This document shows positions 35,600-45,363 of a stretch of DNA of 64,000 bases, one piece after another. The position numbers were made by a program, and so were the translations under genes. Within the stretch, counting starts at the first letter, position 1. Each line of letters opens with the position of its first letter. Where the stretch lies: contig NZ_CP049872.1 of the NCBI RefSeq assembly GCF_011302915.1, positions 1,798,001-1,862,000 of the forward strand, written 5' to 3'. The notes beneath the pieces were generated by a model. The model saw nothing but the letters and a program-made list of their open reading frames with translations, searched no databases and had not been told where the DNA came from. Origin of the DNA: Thermomonas sp. HDW16. Its GTDB lineage: Bacteria > Pseudomonadota > Gammaproteobacteria > Xanthomonadales > Xanthomonadaceae.

Positions 35600-38013
35600 T
35601 GACAGGCCTCGCAGGCTTCCGGGTTTTCCAGCGAACAGGCGACCGCATCCACCGGCGCGTATTCCGTCTTCGGCGCGGTTGCCGCCGCGCTGGCCACCGT
35701 GGTCTTGGCGATCTTCGTCGCCGGCCGCGAACGCAGGTAGTACGTGGTCTTGATGCCGCGCTTCCACGCATACATGTACATCGACGACAGCGCGCCGATA
35801 TTCGGGCTTTCCATGAACAGGTTGAGCGAGGCCGATTGGTCGATGAAGGCACCACGCTCGGCGGCCATGTCGATCAGCGAACGCATCGGCAGTTCCCACG
35901 CCGTGCGGTAGATGCTGCGCAGCGTCTCCGGCACCTGCGCCACGTTCTGGATCGAGCCTTCGGCCTGCTTGATCGCATCGCGCACTTCCGGCGTCCACAA
36001 GCCGAGCTTCTTCAGCTCCTCGACCAGGTAGCGGTTCACCTGCAGGAAGTCGCCGGACAGTGTTTCGCGCTTGAACAGGTTGGAGACTTGCGGCTCCACG
36101 CATTCGTAGCAGCCGGCGATGGAGGCGATGGTCGCGGTCGGGGCGATGGCGACCAGCAATGAGTTGCGCAGGCCATGCAGCTTGATGCGCTCGCGCAGCG
36201 CATTCCAGCGCTCGAAATCTTCCGGAACCACGGCCCAGGCATCGAACTGCAATTCGCCGCTGGCGGCACGCGTGTCCGCGAACGATGGGTGTCGGCCGCG
36301 TTCCTCTGCCAGTTCGCACGACGTCTCCAACGCGTGGAAATAGATGGTCTCGGCGATCTTCGCCGACAGCACGCGCGCTTCCTCGCTGTCGAACGACAGC
36401 CGCAGGCGGAAGAACACGTCCTGCAGGCCCATGCAGCCCAGCCCCACAGGCCGCCAGCGCAGGTTGCCGCGGCGCGCGGATTCGATCGGATAGAAATTCA
36501 GGTCGATCACCCGATCCAGTTGGCGCACCGCCAGCTGCACGGTTTCGGCCAACTTGTCGAAATCGAAGAACCCGTCCTCATCGAAATGACGCGCCAGGTT
36601 GATCGAGCCAAGATTGCAGACGGCGGTTTCCTCAGTCGATGTGACTTCGAGGATCTCCGTACACAGGTTGGACAGGTGGATCACGTTGCCCGCGCGCAGC
36701 GTCTGGTTGCTCGCCCGGTTGCACTTGTCCTTGAAGGTCATCCAGCCGTTGCCGGTCTGCGCCAGCGTGCGCATCATCCGCGCGTACAGCTCGCGCGCCT
36801 TGATCGTCTTGACCGCCTTGCCCTGCGCTTCCGCCTGCTCGTAGGCGCGATCGAAGGCGTTGCCGAACAGGTCGGTGAATTCCGGGACGATACGCGGATC
36901 GAACAGCGACCAATCGGCATCGGCCTCGACCCGGCGCATGAACAGATCCGGCACCCAGTTGGCCAGGTTGAGGTTGTGGGTGCGCCGGGCTTCGTCGCCG
37001 GTGTTCTCGCGCAGTTCCAGGAACTCCTCGACATCGGCATGCCAGGGTTCCAGGTACACGCAGGCCGCGCCCTTGCGCTTGCCGCCCTGGTTCACCGCCG
37101 CCACCGAGGAATCCAGCGTCTTCAGCCACGGCACGATGCCGTTGGAATGCCCGTTGGTGGACTTGATCAGCGAGCCGCGCGAACGCACGCGCGTGTAGCT
37201 CACGCCGATGCCGCCGCTGAATTTGCTCAACTGCGCGATGTCGCCGTACTTCGCGTAGATCGATTCCAGCGTGTCCTGCGGCGAATCCAGCAGGAAGCAG
37301 GACGATAGCTGTTCGTGGGTGGTGCCGCTGTTGAACAGCGTCGGCGAGCTCGGCAGGTAATCGAGTTCGGCCATGCGCCGGTACAACGCCAGCGCTTCCG
37401 GCACGTCCTCGCTCAGCGCGCAGGCGATGCGCAGGAAGAACTGCTGCGGGGTCTCGATCGCCTTGCGCGTGCGCGGGTGGCGCAGCAGGTAGCGGTCGTA
37501 CAGGGTGCGCAGGCCGAAGTAGTCGAAGCCGCGGTCAAGGGACGCGTCCAGCGCGTCGTTGAGCTTGCGCGAATTGGCCTGCACGAAGCCGAGCAGGCGA
37601 TCGTTGATTAGCCCCAGTTCGTGTCCGCGCGCGACCGATTGCGAGAACGCATGGATCTCCTGCCCCGCCACTTCCTTGGCGATCACGCTCGACAGCAAGC
37701 GCGCGGCCAGCCTGCCGTATTCGGGTTCCTCGCCGGTGAGTAGCGCGGCGGTGCGGATCGACAGTTCGTCGAGCTCGGCGGTGGTCGCGCCGTCGTACAG
37801 GCCGGAGATCGTGCGGGTGGCCACGCGCATCGGCTCCACCGCGTGCAGGCCTTCGGCGGCGCGGGTCACCGCGCGCACGATCTTGTTGAGGTCGACCGCC
37901 TCGCCGGTGCCGTTGCGCTTGGTCACGCGCATCGTGGTCGCGGTCGGCGGCGAAGTCAGGTCGAAGGACGGCGCGACGGGCGCCTCGGCCACGGTGGCCA
38001 GTGTCTCGGACAT
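35596..38013 (-). CDS. nrdA: Ribonucleotide reductase class Ia, alpha subunit NrdA
   Basis: NrdA is the catalytic subunit that makes deoxyribonucleotides. The 805-residue product begins with an ATP-cone (about residues 25-120, MRVTKRNG, the allosteric switch), then the 10-stranded barrel (NSGTTHEQLSSCF, the NLCTEI loop, with conserved active-site cysteines) and ends with the redox-active CEACQ tail that regenerates the active site. I chose MSETLA with a GGAG site. Upstream lies a leader of about 400 nt with a cobalamin riboswitch, so expression is expected to fall when B12 is plentiful. Confidence 0.96.
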   Translation of the reverse strand: MSETLATVAEAPVAPSFDLTSPPTATTMRVTKRNGTGEAVDLNKIVRAVTRAAEGLHAVEPMRVATRTISGLYDGATTAELDELSIRTAALLTGEEPEYGRLAARLLSSVIAKEVAGQEIHAFSQSVARGHELGLINDRLLGFVQANSRKLNDALDASLDRGFDYFGLRTLYDRYLLRHPRTRKAIETPQQFFLRIACALSEDVPEALALYRRMAELDYLPSSPTLFNSGTTHEQLSSCFLLDSPQDTLESIYAKYGDIAQLSKFSGGIGVSYTRVRSRGSLIKSTNGHSNGIVPWLKTLDSSVAAVNQGGKRKGAACVYLEPWHADVEEFLELRENTGDEARRTHNLNLANWVPDLFMRRVEADADWSLFDPRIVPEFTDLFGNAFDRAYEQAEAQGKAVKTIKARELYARMMRTLAQTGNGWMTFKDKCNRASNQTLRAGNVIHLSNLCTEILEVTSTEETAVCNLGSINLARHFDEDGFFDFDKLAETVQLAVRQLDRVIDLNFYPIESARRGNLRWRPVGLGCMGLQDVFFRLRLSFDSEEARVLSAKIAETIYFHALETSCELAEERGRHPSFADTRAASGELQFDAWAVVPEDFERWNALRERIKLHGLRNSLLVAIAPTATIASIAGCYECVEPQVSNLFKRETLSGDFLQVNRYLVEELKKLGLWTPEVRDAIKQAEGSIQNVAQVPETLRSIYRTAWELPMRSLIDMAAERGAFIDQSASLNLFMESPNIGALSSMYMYAWKRGIKTTYYLRSRPATKIAKTTVASAAATAPKTEYAPVDAVACSLENPEACEACQ

Positions 38014-38209
38014 AGCGGTGTCTCCATGCAGGATGCACGGGCCCAAGCCTGTCCCTCGCAGGCATGGATGGCATCGGAGACACAGGGTGGAAGCGCGGTG
38101 TCGCAGGAACCGCGACGCATCGGGAAGCTCGGGATGCGGCCGTGCCTGCTGCACCAGCCATCTCCCCCGGAGATTCCGCGGCCGGCACCGCGCGGCGTGC
38201 ATCGCGCGG

Positions 38210-38395
38210 CTGTCGGCAGGTCTTCGGACTCGTGGATCCGGCCGGGATCTTCATCCCGACCACCTCGGTCGCTGCTTCCCAGGGCCACCGCCCCAGTGCG
38301 TAACGCGACCTCGTGTCCACCTACCGCTGCGGGGCAGTGCCGGGATGGGCCCGATGTCCGAGGACACGGGCCGAACCGGCTTCCCTTTTCATCCG
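38210..38395 (-). promoter_or_regulatory. Cobalamin (B12) riboswitch in the nrdAB leader
   Basis: Read on the minus strand, the segment holds the ordered landmarks of a cobalamin aptamer: GATGAAAAGGGAAGCCGGT, CTGCCCCGCAGCGGT, a CACTGGG stretch close to the B12 box, GGGAAGC, and the 3' signature AGTCCGAAGACCTGCC ending at 38215. The aptamer is followed by about 200 nt before nrdA, including a small hairpin (ATCTCC, 3-nt loop, GGAGAT at 38160-38174) that could belong to the expression platform. In the rest of the 519-bp gap between nrdA and pnp I see only the promoter and the pnp terminator. Confidence 0.93.
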
Positions 38396-38425
38396 CAGCC
38401 TTGCGACCGCGAAACCGACAGCCAC

Positions 38426-38454
38426 AACATAGTGTGGTCGGCCGATATCGTCAA
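38426..38454 (-). promoter_or_regulatory. Promoter of the riboswitch-nrdAB transcript
   Basis: TTGACG (38449-38454) and TATGTT (38426-38431) are separated by exactly 17 bp on the minus strand. Transcription would begin near 38419, about 25 nt before the aptamer. Confidence 0.7.
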
Positions 38455-38481
38455 TCCCATATGTTCGGATTCCACGTAAAC

Positions 38482-38507
38482 AAAAAGCGGGCCGAAGCCC
38501 GCTTTTC
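38482..38507 (-). terminator. Rho-independent terminator of pnp
   Basis: On the minus strand AGCGGGC, a TTCG tetraloop and GCCCGCT are followed by TTTTTG, 26 bp after the pnp stop codon. Confidence 0.92.
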
Positions 38508-38532
38508 GATGCAGCGACAGCGATTCGACGGC

Positions 38533-40641
38533 TTATTCGGCCGCGACGCCCTCGCCTTCGGCCACGGCCTTCATCGACAGGCGGATGCGGCCCTGCTTGT
38601 CGACTTCCAGCACCTTGACCTTGACCATGTCGCCTTCCTTGAGCACGTCGGAGACCTTCTCGACGCGGTCGTTGGAGATCTGCGAGACGTGCACCAGGCC
38701 GTCCTTGCCGGGGGAAATGGTGACGAACGCGCCGAAGTCCATCAGCTTGGCGACCTTGCCCTCGTAGATGCGGCCCGGCTCGACGTCGGAGGTGATCTGC
38801 TCGATGCGCGACTTGGCGGCCTGGCCGGCAGCGGCGTTCACCGATGCGATGGTGATGGTGCCGTCATCCTGGATGTCGATCTGGGTGCCGGTTTCCTTGG
38901 TGATCGCCTGGATCACCGAACCGCCCTTGCCGATCACTTCGCGGATCTTGTCCGGGTGGATCTTGATGGTCAGCAGGCGCGGCGCGAACTCGGACAGCTC
39001 GCCACGCGGCGCGGTCAGCGCATTGGCCATCTCGCCCAAGATGTGCAGGCGGCCAGCCTTGGCCTGGGCCAGCGCGACCTTCATGATCTCCTCGGTGATG
39101 CCCTGGATCTTGATGTCCATCTGCAGCGCGGAGATGCCGTTGCTGGTGCCGGCCACCTTGAAGTCCATGTCGCCGAGGTGATCTTCGTCGCCCAGGATGT
39201 CGGACAGCACGACGAAGTTGTCGCCTTCCTTGACCAGGCCCATCGCGATACCCGCGACCGGTGCCTTGACCGGTACGCCGGCATCCATCAGCGCCAGCGA
39301 GGAACCACAGACCGAGGCCATCGACGAGGAACCGTTCGACTCGGTGATCTCGGAGACCACGCGGATCGTGTACGGGAAGGCTTCCATGGTCGGCATCACC
39401 GCCAGCACGCCGCGCTTGGCGAGGCGGCCGTGGCCGATTTCACGGCGCTTCGGGCCCATCATGCGGCCGGCTTCGCCCACCGAGTACGGGGGGAAGTTGT
39501 AGTGGAACAGGAAGTGTTCCTTGTACTCGCCACCGACGGCGTCGATGACCTGGCCGTCACGCGCGGTGCCGAGGGTCACGGCGACGATCGCCTGGGTCTC
39601 GCCACGGGTGAACAGCGAGGAGCCGTGCACGCGCGGCAGCACGCCGACCTTGGAGGTGATCGGGCGCACGGTGTCCAGCGCACGGCCGTCGATGCGGACC
39701 TTGGTGTCCAGCACCGAACCGCGCATGGTCTGGTATTCCAGCTCGCCGAATTCCTTGCCCAGGTCGGCCGGGTTCCAGCCTTCGCCCTCGGCACGCGGTG
39801 CCAGCGCACCGACCACATCCTTCTTGATCGCGGAAATCGCATCCTTGCGCTGCAGCTTGTCGCGCACCTGGAAGGCTTCAGCCAGCTGGCCGCCCACGGC
39901 TTCCTTGACGGCGGCAATCAGCGATTCATTCTTCGCCGGGGCCTTCCAGTCCCAGGTCTTGGTGCCGGCTTCGGTGACCAGTTCGTTGATCGCGTTGATC
40001 GCGACCTGCATGTGCTTGTGGCCGAACATCACCGCGCCCAGCATCACGTCTTCGGACAGCTCTGCGGCTTCGGATTCCACCATCAGCACGGCTTCGCTGG
40101 TACCGGCGACGACCAGCTCAAGCTGCGATTCCTTCAGCTCGCTGACGGTCGGGTTGAGCAGGTACTTGCCGTCCTTGTAACCGACCTTGGCGGCACCGAT
40201 CGGGCCCTGGAACGGGGCACCGGTCAGCGACACGGCGGCGGAGCAGCCGATCAGCGCCAGGATGTCGCCATCGATTTCCGGGTTCAGCGACATGACGGTC
40301 GCGATGACCTGCACTTCGTTCTTGAACTCTTCCGGGAACAGCGGGCGGATCGGGCGATCGATCAGGCGGCTGGTCAGGGTTTCCTTTTCGGTCGCGCGGC
40401 CTTCGCGCTTGAAGAAGCCACCCGGGATGCGACCGCCGGCGTAGAACTTCTCCTGGTAATCCACGGTCAGCGGGAAGAAGTCCTGGCCTTCGCGCTGGGT
40501 CTTCGCCGCCACCGCGGTGCACAGCACCATGGTGCCGTCGCAGGAGACCATGACCGCGCCGCCGGCCTGGCGTGCGATCTCGCCGGTTTCGAGGGTGATG
40601 GTCTTGTCGCCGTACTGGAAGCTCTTGCTGATCTTCGCCAC
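38533..40641 (-). CDS. pnp: Polyribonucleotide nucleotidyltransferase (PNPase)
   Basis: PNPase degrades RNA 3' to 5' by phosphorolysis as part of the degradosome. The 702-residue product contains two RNase PH domains (about 1-230 and 320-545), a KH domain (around [12 protein letters not shown], residues 560-610) and an S1 domain (about 620-690, [18 protein letters not shown]). It begins with GTG, with AAGGA 8-12 nt upstream. It follows rpsO after a terminator-like hairpin, as in E. coli, and its leader holds two further hairpins that could serve autoregulation. Confidence 0.97.
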   Translation of the reverse strand: MAKISKSFQYGDKTITLETGEIARQAGGAVMVSCDGTMVLCTAVAAKTQREGQDFFPLTVDYQEKFYAGGRIPGGFFKREGRATEKETLTSRLIDRPIRPLFPEEFKNEVQVIATVMSLNPEIDGDILALIGCSAAVSLTGAPFQGPIGAAKVGYKDGKYLLNPTVSELKESQLELVVAGTSEAVLMVESEAAELSEDVMLGAVMFGHKHMQVAINAINELVTEAGTKTWDWKAPAKNESLIAAVKEAVGGQLAEAFQVRDKLQRKDAISAIKKDVVGALAPRAEGEGWNPADLGKEFGELEYQTMRGSVLDTKVRIDGRALDTVRPITSKVGVLPRVHGSSLFTRGETQAIVAVTLGTARDGQVIDAVGGEYKEHFLFHYNFPPYSVGEAGRMMGPKRREIGHGRLAKRGVLAVMPTMEAFPYTIRVVSEITESNGSSSMASVCGSSLALMDAGVPVKAPVAGIAMGLVKEGDNFVVLSDILGDEDHLGDMDFKVAGTSNGISALQMDIKIQGITEEIMKVALAQAKAGRLHILGEMANALTAPRGELSEFAPRLLTIKIHPDKIREVIGKGGSVIQAITKETGTQIDIQDDGTITIASVNAAAGQAAKSRIEQITSDVEPGRIYEGKVAKLMDFGAFVTISPGKDGLVHVSQISNDRVEKVSDVLKEGDMVKVKVLEVDKQGRIRLSMKAVAEGEGVAAE

Positions 40642-40675
40642 TTGGGAATCCTTGATGTCTTTATCGTCGACGCAA

Positions 40676-40713
40676 CGGAGCCCCGCTCCGTGCGCTGCAT
40701 CGCGGTGCGATGC
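40676..40713 (-). promoter_or_regulatory. Two adjacent hairpins in the pnp leader
   Basis: CGGAGC / GCTCCG with a 3-nt loop (40676-40690) and GCATCGC / GCGATGC with a 3-nt loop (40697-40713) lie 35-72 nt before the pnp start. In E. coli the pnp leader folds into a stem processed by RNase III for autoregulation; a similar role here is inferred. Confidence 0.4.
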
Positions 40714-40771
40714 GGGAATGCGGCATGGCCGCGAGGGTGTGCAATTCGTGTAACGCGAAAATTCGGTACCG

Positions 40772-40806
40772 CAAAAACGAACCGCGGCGCATCACTGCGC
40801 CGCGGT
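40772..40806 (-). terminator. Terminator/attenuator between rpsO and pnp
   Basis: An 11-bp stem (ACCGCGGCGCA / TGCGCCGCGGT) with a 4-nt loop is followed on the minus strand by TCGTTTTTG, 11 bp after the rpsO stop. In E. coli the corresponding site terminates part of the rpsO transcripts and lets the rest read into pnp. Confidence 0.85.
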
Positions 40807-40817
40807 AGGTGTTTCGA

Positions 40818-41078
40818 TCAGCGACGCAGGCCGAGTTTGCCGATCAGCGCCTTGTAACGATCTGCATCCTTGCGGTGCAGATAGTCGAGCAGGCTGCGAC
40901 GACGGTTGACCATCATCAGCAGGCCACGACGGCTGTGGTGATCCTGCTTGTGGGTCTTGAAGTGCTCGGTCAGCAGCTCGATGCGGGCGGTCAGCAGGGC
41001 GACCTGCACTTCCGGCGAACCGGTGTCGTTGTCGCCGCGCTTGTGTTCGTTGATGACTTTCTGTGAATCGATGGACAT
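40818..41078 (-). CDS. rpsO: 30S ribosomal protein S15
   Basis: The 86-residue product is S15, a primary binder of 16S rRNA: the conserved core [13 protein letters not shown], the [20 protein letters not shown] segment and LGLRR C-terminus are present. The start MSIDSQ was chosen for the family length and an AAGG site upstream; longer in-frame reading to 41177 is leader. A strong promoter lies between truB and rpsO, so the gene can be expressed on its own as well as from upstream. Confidence 0.97.
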   Translation of the reverse strand: MSIDSQKVINEHKRGDNDTGSPEVQVALLTARIELLTEHFKTHKQDHHSRRGLLMMVNRRRSLLDYLHRKDADRYKALIGKLGLRR

Positions 41079-41224
41079 GATTTTTACCTTGTGATGCGTG
41101 ACCAGCAGGAACGGGTGAACGGCTCTGGTGAACCTGTCCTCCGCACCGCACGGCTCGCCGTGAACGGAATGAAACAAAAGAGCGAAAGTGCACGTCAGGG
41201 TAATCGCCCCGAAATAGCAGCGGA

Positions 41225-41253
41225 ATTATAGCCCGTGCTTGCGGCCCGGGCAA
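41225..41253 (-). promoter_or_regulatory. Promoter of rpsO
   Basis: A perfect TATAAT (41225-41230) and TTGCCC (41248-41253) are separated by 17 bp on the minus strand, directly after the truB stop. The leader to rpsO would be about 140 nt, long enough for S15 autoregulation. Confidence 0.75.
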
Positions 41254-41254
41254 T

Positions 41255-42268
41255 TCAGGAAGCGGGCGAATCCAGCAATGCCCCGGTCGCGGAGGCCCAG
41301 CGGAACAGCCGCGACGGGCGCAACCCGCCCTCGGCATCGACCTCGCCCAGGCCCAGGCCACGACCGTGCTCGTCCAGCAGGGCCACCTGCCCCTGCGGCT
41401 GGTACGGCCCGCGCAAGCCTTGCCCGCGACCCAGCCGCTGCGCCTGCGGCTCGCTGACCCTGACCTGCGGCCAGGACGTCATCCCGGCCTCGATCGGCAG
41501 CAGGCAAGCCTCCAGCACGCGCTCGCCGGCCTGCGCACGCAGGTTTTCCAGCGCTTCAAGCGTCCACATCCGCGGCTCGCGGAACGGATCCACCCACAGG
41601 CGGCGCAATTCGGCCACGTGCGCGCCGCAACCGAGCAGCTCGCCAAGGTCGCGCACCAGGCTGCGCACATAGGTACCGGAACCGCATTCGACATGCAGGC
41701 GCAACAAAGGCTCGTCGCCATCCAGCAAGTCAGCGGCGTTCAGCAGTTCGAAGGCGTGGACGTCGATCTCGCGCTCGTCGATTTCGATGGTCTCGCCGCG
41801 TCGCGCCTTGGCGTAGAGCGGCTCGCCGCCGCGCTTGAGCGCCGAATAGATCGGTGGGCGCTGGCGGATGCGACCAGTCAGCTGCTTCAGCGCTGCGTCG
41901 ATGGTGTCGATGGTGATCGCCGGCACCGGACGTTCGCGCAGCGGCTGGCCTTCGGCATCGTCGGTGTCAGTGGTGATGCCGAGCCGGGCCACGGTTTCGT
42001 AGGCCTTGCGCGCGCCCAGCAGGCCGCCAGCGATCTTGGTGGCCTCACCGAAACACACCGGCAGCAAGCCGGTGGCCAACGGATCGAGGCTGCCGGTATG
42101 TCCGCCCTTCTCGGCACGGAACAGATGCCGCACGCGCTGCAACGCCTGGTTGCTCGACAGGCCCTGCGGCTTGTCCAGCAGCAGGATGCCGTCGAGCCGG
42201 CGGAACACCGTGCGTTCGCGCTTGGGGCGCGGCGGCGGTGCCGATGGATTATTCGGCGTCGTCGTCAC
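41255..42268 (-). CDS. truB: tRNA pseudouridine-55 synthase TruB
   Basis: TruB makes the universal pseudouridine in the T-loop of tRNAs. The 337-residue protein shows the catalytic [13 protein letters not shown] with Asp62, the second conserved strand YSALKRGG, and the [10 protein letters not shown] motif; the C-terminal part is a PUA-like domain. The first 22 residues are a basic, proline-rich extension. Its start overlaps the end of rbfA by 20 bases. Confidence 0.96.
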   Translation of the reverse strand: MTTTPNNPSAPPPRPKRERTVFRRLDGILLLDKPQGLSSNQALQRVRHLFRAEKGGHTGSLDPLATGLLPVCFGEATKIAGGLLGARKAYETVARLGITTDTDDAEGQPLRERPVPAITIDTIDAALKQLTGRIRQRPPIYSALKRGGEPLYAKARRGETIEIDEREIDVHAFELLNAADLLDGDEPLLRLHVECGSGTYVRSLVRDLGELLGCGAHVAELRRLWVDPFREPRMWTLEALENLRAQAGERVLEACLLPIEAGMTSWPQVRVSEPQAQRLGRGQGLRGPYQPQGQVALLDEHGRGLGLGEVDAEGGLRPSRLFRWASATGALLDSPAS

Positions 42269-42614
42269 TGGTGCGCAGGTCGCGCAGCAGGTTGTCGATG
42301 CGCTCGCCGCGATCCATCGACTCGTCGTAGTGGAAATGCAGCTCCGGCACGTGCCGCAGCTTCATCGCATGCGCCAGCTTGTAGCGGATTTCCGGCGCCA
42401 GTTCCTTCAGCGCCTTCATGGTTTCCTGCGCGCGCTCCTGGATGAGCACGGTGACGAACACCTTGGCATGCGCCATGTCGCGGGTGAGTTCGACGTCGGA
42501 GACACTGGACGATGCCAAGCCGTGCTCACGCACGGCTTCGTGCACCAGCGTGCCCAGCTCGCGGCGGAGCTGGGCCGAGACGCGGTCGGTGCGATGGAAG
42601 GACTTCTGTGCCAT
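42249..42614 (-). CDS. rbfA: 30S ribosome-binding factor RbfA
   Basis: RbfA helps mature the 16S rRNA 5' end and is needed in the cold. The 121-residue product has the KH-like fold with [29 protein letters not shown] and [12 protein letters not shown], and an acidic tail. I chose MAQKSFHR rather than the ORF's first codon five residues earlier. It sits between infB (18 bp) and truB (overlap), the standard order. Confidence 0.95.
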   Translation of the reverse strand: MAQKSFHRTDRVSAQLRRELGTLVHEAVREHGLASSSVSDVELTRDMAHAKVFVTVLIQERAQETMKALKELAPEIRYKLAHAMKLRHVPELHFHYDESMDRGERIDNLLRDLRTSDDDAE

Positions 42615-42632
42615 GTGGGTTGTGCGCACGCC

Positions 42633-45248
42633 TTACAGCGTGCGCTGCACCTCGATGCGCTCGAAGCATTCGATCTGGTCGCCCGGCTTGACGTCGTTGT
42701 ACGCCTTCACGCCGATGCCGCATTCGGTGTTGACGCGAACTTCGTCCACGTTCTCCTTGAAGCGGCGCAGCGATTCCAGTTCGCCTTCGAAGATGACCAC
42801 GCTGTCGCGCAGCACGCGGATCGGCTTGCCGCGCTTGACCACGCCTTCCACCACCATGCAGCCGGCAACCGCGCCGAACTTGGAGCTGCGGAACACGTCG
42901 CGCACGTCGGCGGTGCCGATGATCTCCTCGCGGATTTCCTTGCCCAGCACGTTCGAGGCGACCTGCTTCACCTGGTCGATGACGTCGTAGATGATCGAGA
43001 AGTAACGCAGGTCGACGCCGTTGCCTTCGATCACCTTGCGCGCCGAGGCATCGGCACGCACGTTGAAGCCGATCACGGTGGCCTTGGAGGTCGCCGCCAG
43101 TTGCGCATCGGACTCGGTGATGCCGCCCACGCCGGAACCGATCACATTGATGCGGATCTGATCATTGGACAGGCCGGTCAGCGCTTCGCGCAGGGCCTGC
43201 ATCGAACCGTGCACGTCGGCCTTGACCACCAGGTTGAGGGTCTGCTGCGCAGCGCCCTCGCCCATCTGCGCCATGATGTCTTCCATGCGGTTGCCGGCAG
43301 CGGCGACCAGGCGCGTTTCACGGCGCTTGGCGTCACGCTGCTGGGCCACGTCCTTGGCCAGGCGTTCGTCGGCCACGACCACGAAATCGTCGCCCGCTTC
43401 CGGTACGCCGGACAGGCCGAGGATCTGCACCGGAATCGACGGGCCGGCCTGTGGCACCTGCGATCCGGTTTCGTCGAACAACGCACGCACGCGGCCGTAC
43501 TGGATGCCGCAGACCAGGTAATCGCCCTTGGCGAGCGTGCCCTGCTGCACCAGCACCGTCGCGACCGGGCCACGGCCCTTGTCCAGCGAGGATTCGATCA
43601 CCACGCCACTGGCGCGTCCTTCGAACACGGCCTTGAGGTCGAGCACTTCGGCCTGCAGCGACACCGCATCGAGCAGGTCGTCCACGCCCTGGCCGGTCTT
43701 CGCCGACAGCTCCACCATCTGGGTGTCGCCACCGAATTCTTCCGCCACCACGTCGTGCGCCAACAAGTCGTTCTTGACCCGCGACGGATCGGCGTCGGAC
43801 TTGTCGATCTTGTTGATCGCCACGATCAGCGGCACCTTCGCCGACTTCGCGTGCTGGATCGCCTCGATCGTCTGGGGCATCACGCCATCGTCCGCCGCGA
43901 CCACCAGGATCACGATGTCGGTCAGCTTGGCGCCGCGCTGGCGCATGTGCGTGAACGCGGCATGGCCCGGGGTGTCGAGGAAACTGATCACGCCCTTCGG
44001 CGTTTCCACGTGGTACGCGCCGATGTGCTGGGTGATGCCGCCGGCTTCGCCGGAGGCGACCTTGGTGCGGCGGATATAGTCCAGCAACGAGGTCTTGCCG
44101 TGGTCGACGTGGCCCATGATGGTGACCACCGGCGGCCGCTGCTGCTGATCGCCCTGCACCTGCTCGACGTGCGCCAGCAATTCGCTCTCGGCATCGCCCG
44201 CATCGGCGTGCACGGCCTTGTGGCCGAGTTCCTCGGTCACCAGCACCGCGGTGTCATGGTCGATGGTCTGGGTGATGGTGGCCATCACGCCCATCTTGAA
44301 CAGTTGCTTGACCACGTCGCCGCCCTTCAACGCCAGTTTCTGGGCGAGGTCGGACACGGTGATCGCATCGCCGATGGCGATCTCGCGCACGATCGGCGCA
44401 GTCGGCTTGTTGAAGCCGGTGCCGGTACGCGACTGATCTTGGCCGCGCTTCTGCGGCCGGGCCTTGCCGCGCACGCTGGTGGTGCGGCGCGCGCGTTCCG
44501 ATGCGGACAGGTGCAACTGGCCGGCGAAACGCTGGGCGTTGTCGTCATCCTCGACGCCGGCGACCATCGCGTGCGAACCACGCTGAGCCTTGCCCTTGTG
44601 CGCAGCAGCGTTCTTGTCGTCGCTGCGCGGGGCAGCGGGCTTCGGGTGATGTGCGTGGCCGTGGTGACCGGCCTTGGGCTTGCCGGCCTCTTCGAGCACG
44701 GCCGCTTCCGCGGCGGCGGTCGCTTCGATGCGCGCGCGCTCGGCCTCTTCTTCCTCGACGCGCTTGCGCTCGGCCAGTTCCTCGGCACGCTTGCGATCGC
44801 CTTCGGCCAGGCGCTGCTGTTCCGTCAGGTTGCGCTGGCGGGATTCTTCCAGCTTGCGCAGGATCTCAGCACGCTCGGCATCCTGTTCCTCGGCGGCGGT
44901 CAGTGCAGGCGTGGCACCCGGCTTGCTCAAGGTGACTTTCTTGCGCACCACGACATCGATGGTGCTGGCACTGCCACGGCCAGCCTTGCCGCTGCCGCCA
45001 ACGGTGATTTCCTGCTTGCGGCTGCGGTTGAGGGTGATCTTGCCGGGCGCGACGACCTCGTCCGCGGCGGCATCGGTCTTGCCGTGCGAACGCTTGAGGA
45101 AGCCCAGCAGCTTCACTTTCTCCATGCTTGTCACGACCTGGTCGGGGCCGCTGAAGCTCATGCCGGCCTCGGCCAGCTGCTCCAGCAGTTTCTCGACCGG
45201 CGTGTTCACCAGTTCGGCAAGCTTGCGGATTGTGGTTTGTTGCGACAT
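42633..45248 (-). CDS. infB: Translation initiation factor IF-2
   Basis: IF-2 is the GTPase that brings initiator tRNA to the 30S subunit. The 871-residue protein has the N-terminal IF2N domain (about 1-50), a long charged linker (roughly 110-290, rich in Glu/Arg/Ala with a short His-rich patch at 195-201), a second IF2 N-terminal motif, and the G domain from about 373 with the P-loop GHVDHGKT (379-386), DTPGHAAF and NKIDK. The C-terminal domains II-IV complete the family length. I chose MSQQTT as start. It lies between nusA and rbfA. Confidence 0.97.
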   Translation of the reverse strand: MSQQTTIRKLAELVNTPVEKLLEQLAEAGMSFSGPDQVVTSMEKVKLLGFLKRSHGKTDAAADEVVAPGKITLNRSRKQEITVGGSGKAGRGSASTIDVVVRKKVTLSKPGATPALTAAEEQDAERAEILRKLEESRQRNLTEQQRLAEGDRKRAEELAERKRVEEEEAERARIEATAAAEAAVLEEAGKPKAGHHGHAHHPKPAAPRSDDKNAAAHKGKAQRGSHAMVAGVEDDDNAQRFAGQLHLSASERARRTTSVRGKARPQKRGQDQSRTGTGFNKPTAPIVREIAIGDAITVSDLAQKLALKGGDVVKQLFKMGVMATITQTIDHDTAVLVTEELGHKAVHADAGDAESELLAHVEQVQGDQQQRPPVVTIMGHVDHGKTSLLDYIRRTKVASGEAGGITQHIGAYHVETPKGVISFLDTPGHAAFTHMRQRGAKLTDIVILVVAADDGVMPQTIEAIQHAKSAKVPLIVAINKIDKSDADPSRVKNDLLAHDVVAEEFGGDTQMVELSAKTGQGVDDLLDAVSLQAEVLDLKAVFEGRASGVVIESSLDKGRGPVATVLVQQGTLAKGDYLVCGIQYGRVRALFDETGSQVPQAGPSIPVQILGLSGVPEAGDDFVVVADERLAKDVAQQRDAKRRETRLVAAAGNRMEDIMAQMGEGAAQQTLNLVVKADVHGSMQALREALTGLSNDQIRINVIGSGVGGITESDAQLAATSKATVIGFNVRADASARKVIEGNGVDLRYFSIIYDVIDQVKQVASNVLGKEIREEIIGTADVRDVFRSSKFGAVAGCMVVEGVVKRGKPIRVLRDSVVIFEGELESLRRFKENVDEVRVNTECGIGVKAYNDVKPGDQIECFERIEVQRTL

Positions 45249-45363
45249 TCGGATTCCGGTGTCTTTGGCCGCACGCATGCGGCCGAATCGGGGGATTGTA
45301 GGACGGGCCCGAGCCCATCGGCCAATCAAGCGTGGCGGGCCTGGACCCGCCCCAAGGTGCTGC

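Noticed and set aside
38014..38202. In-frame extension of NrdA into the leader
   Set aside because: The extension is Cys/Arg/His-rich, unlike NrdA, and falls between the riboswitch and a start with a GGAG site.
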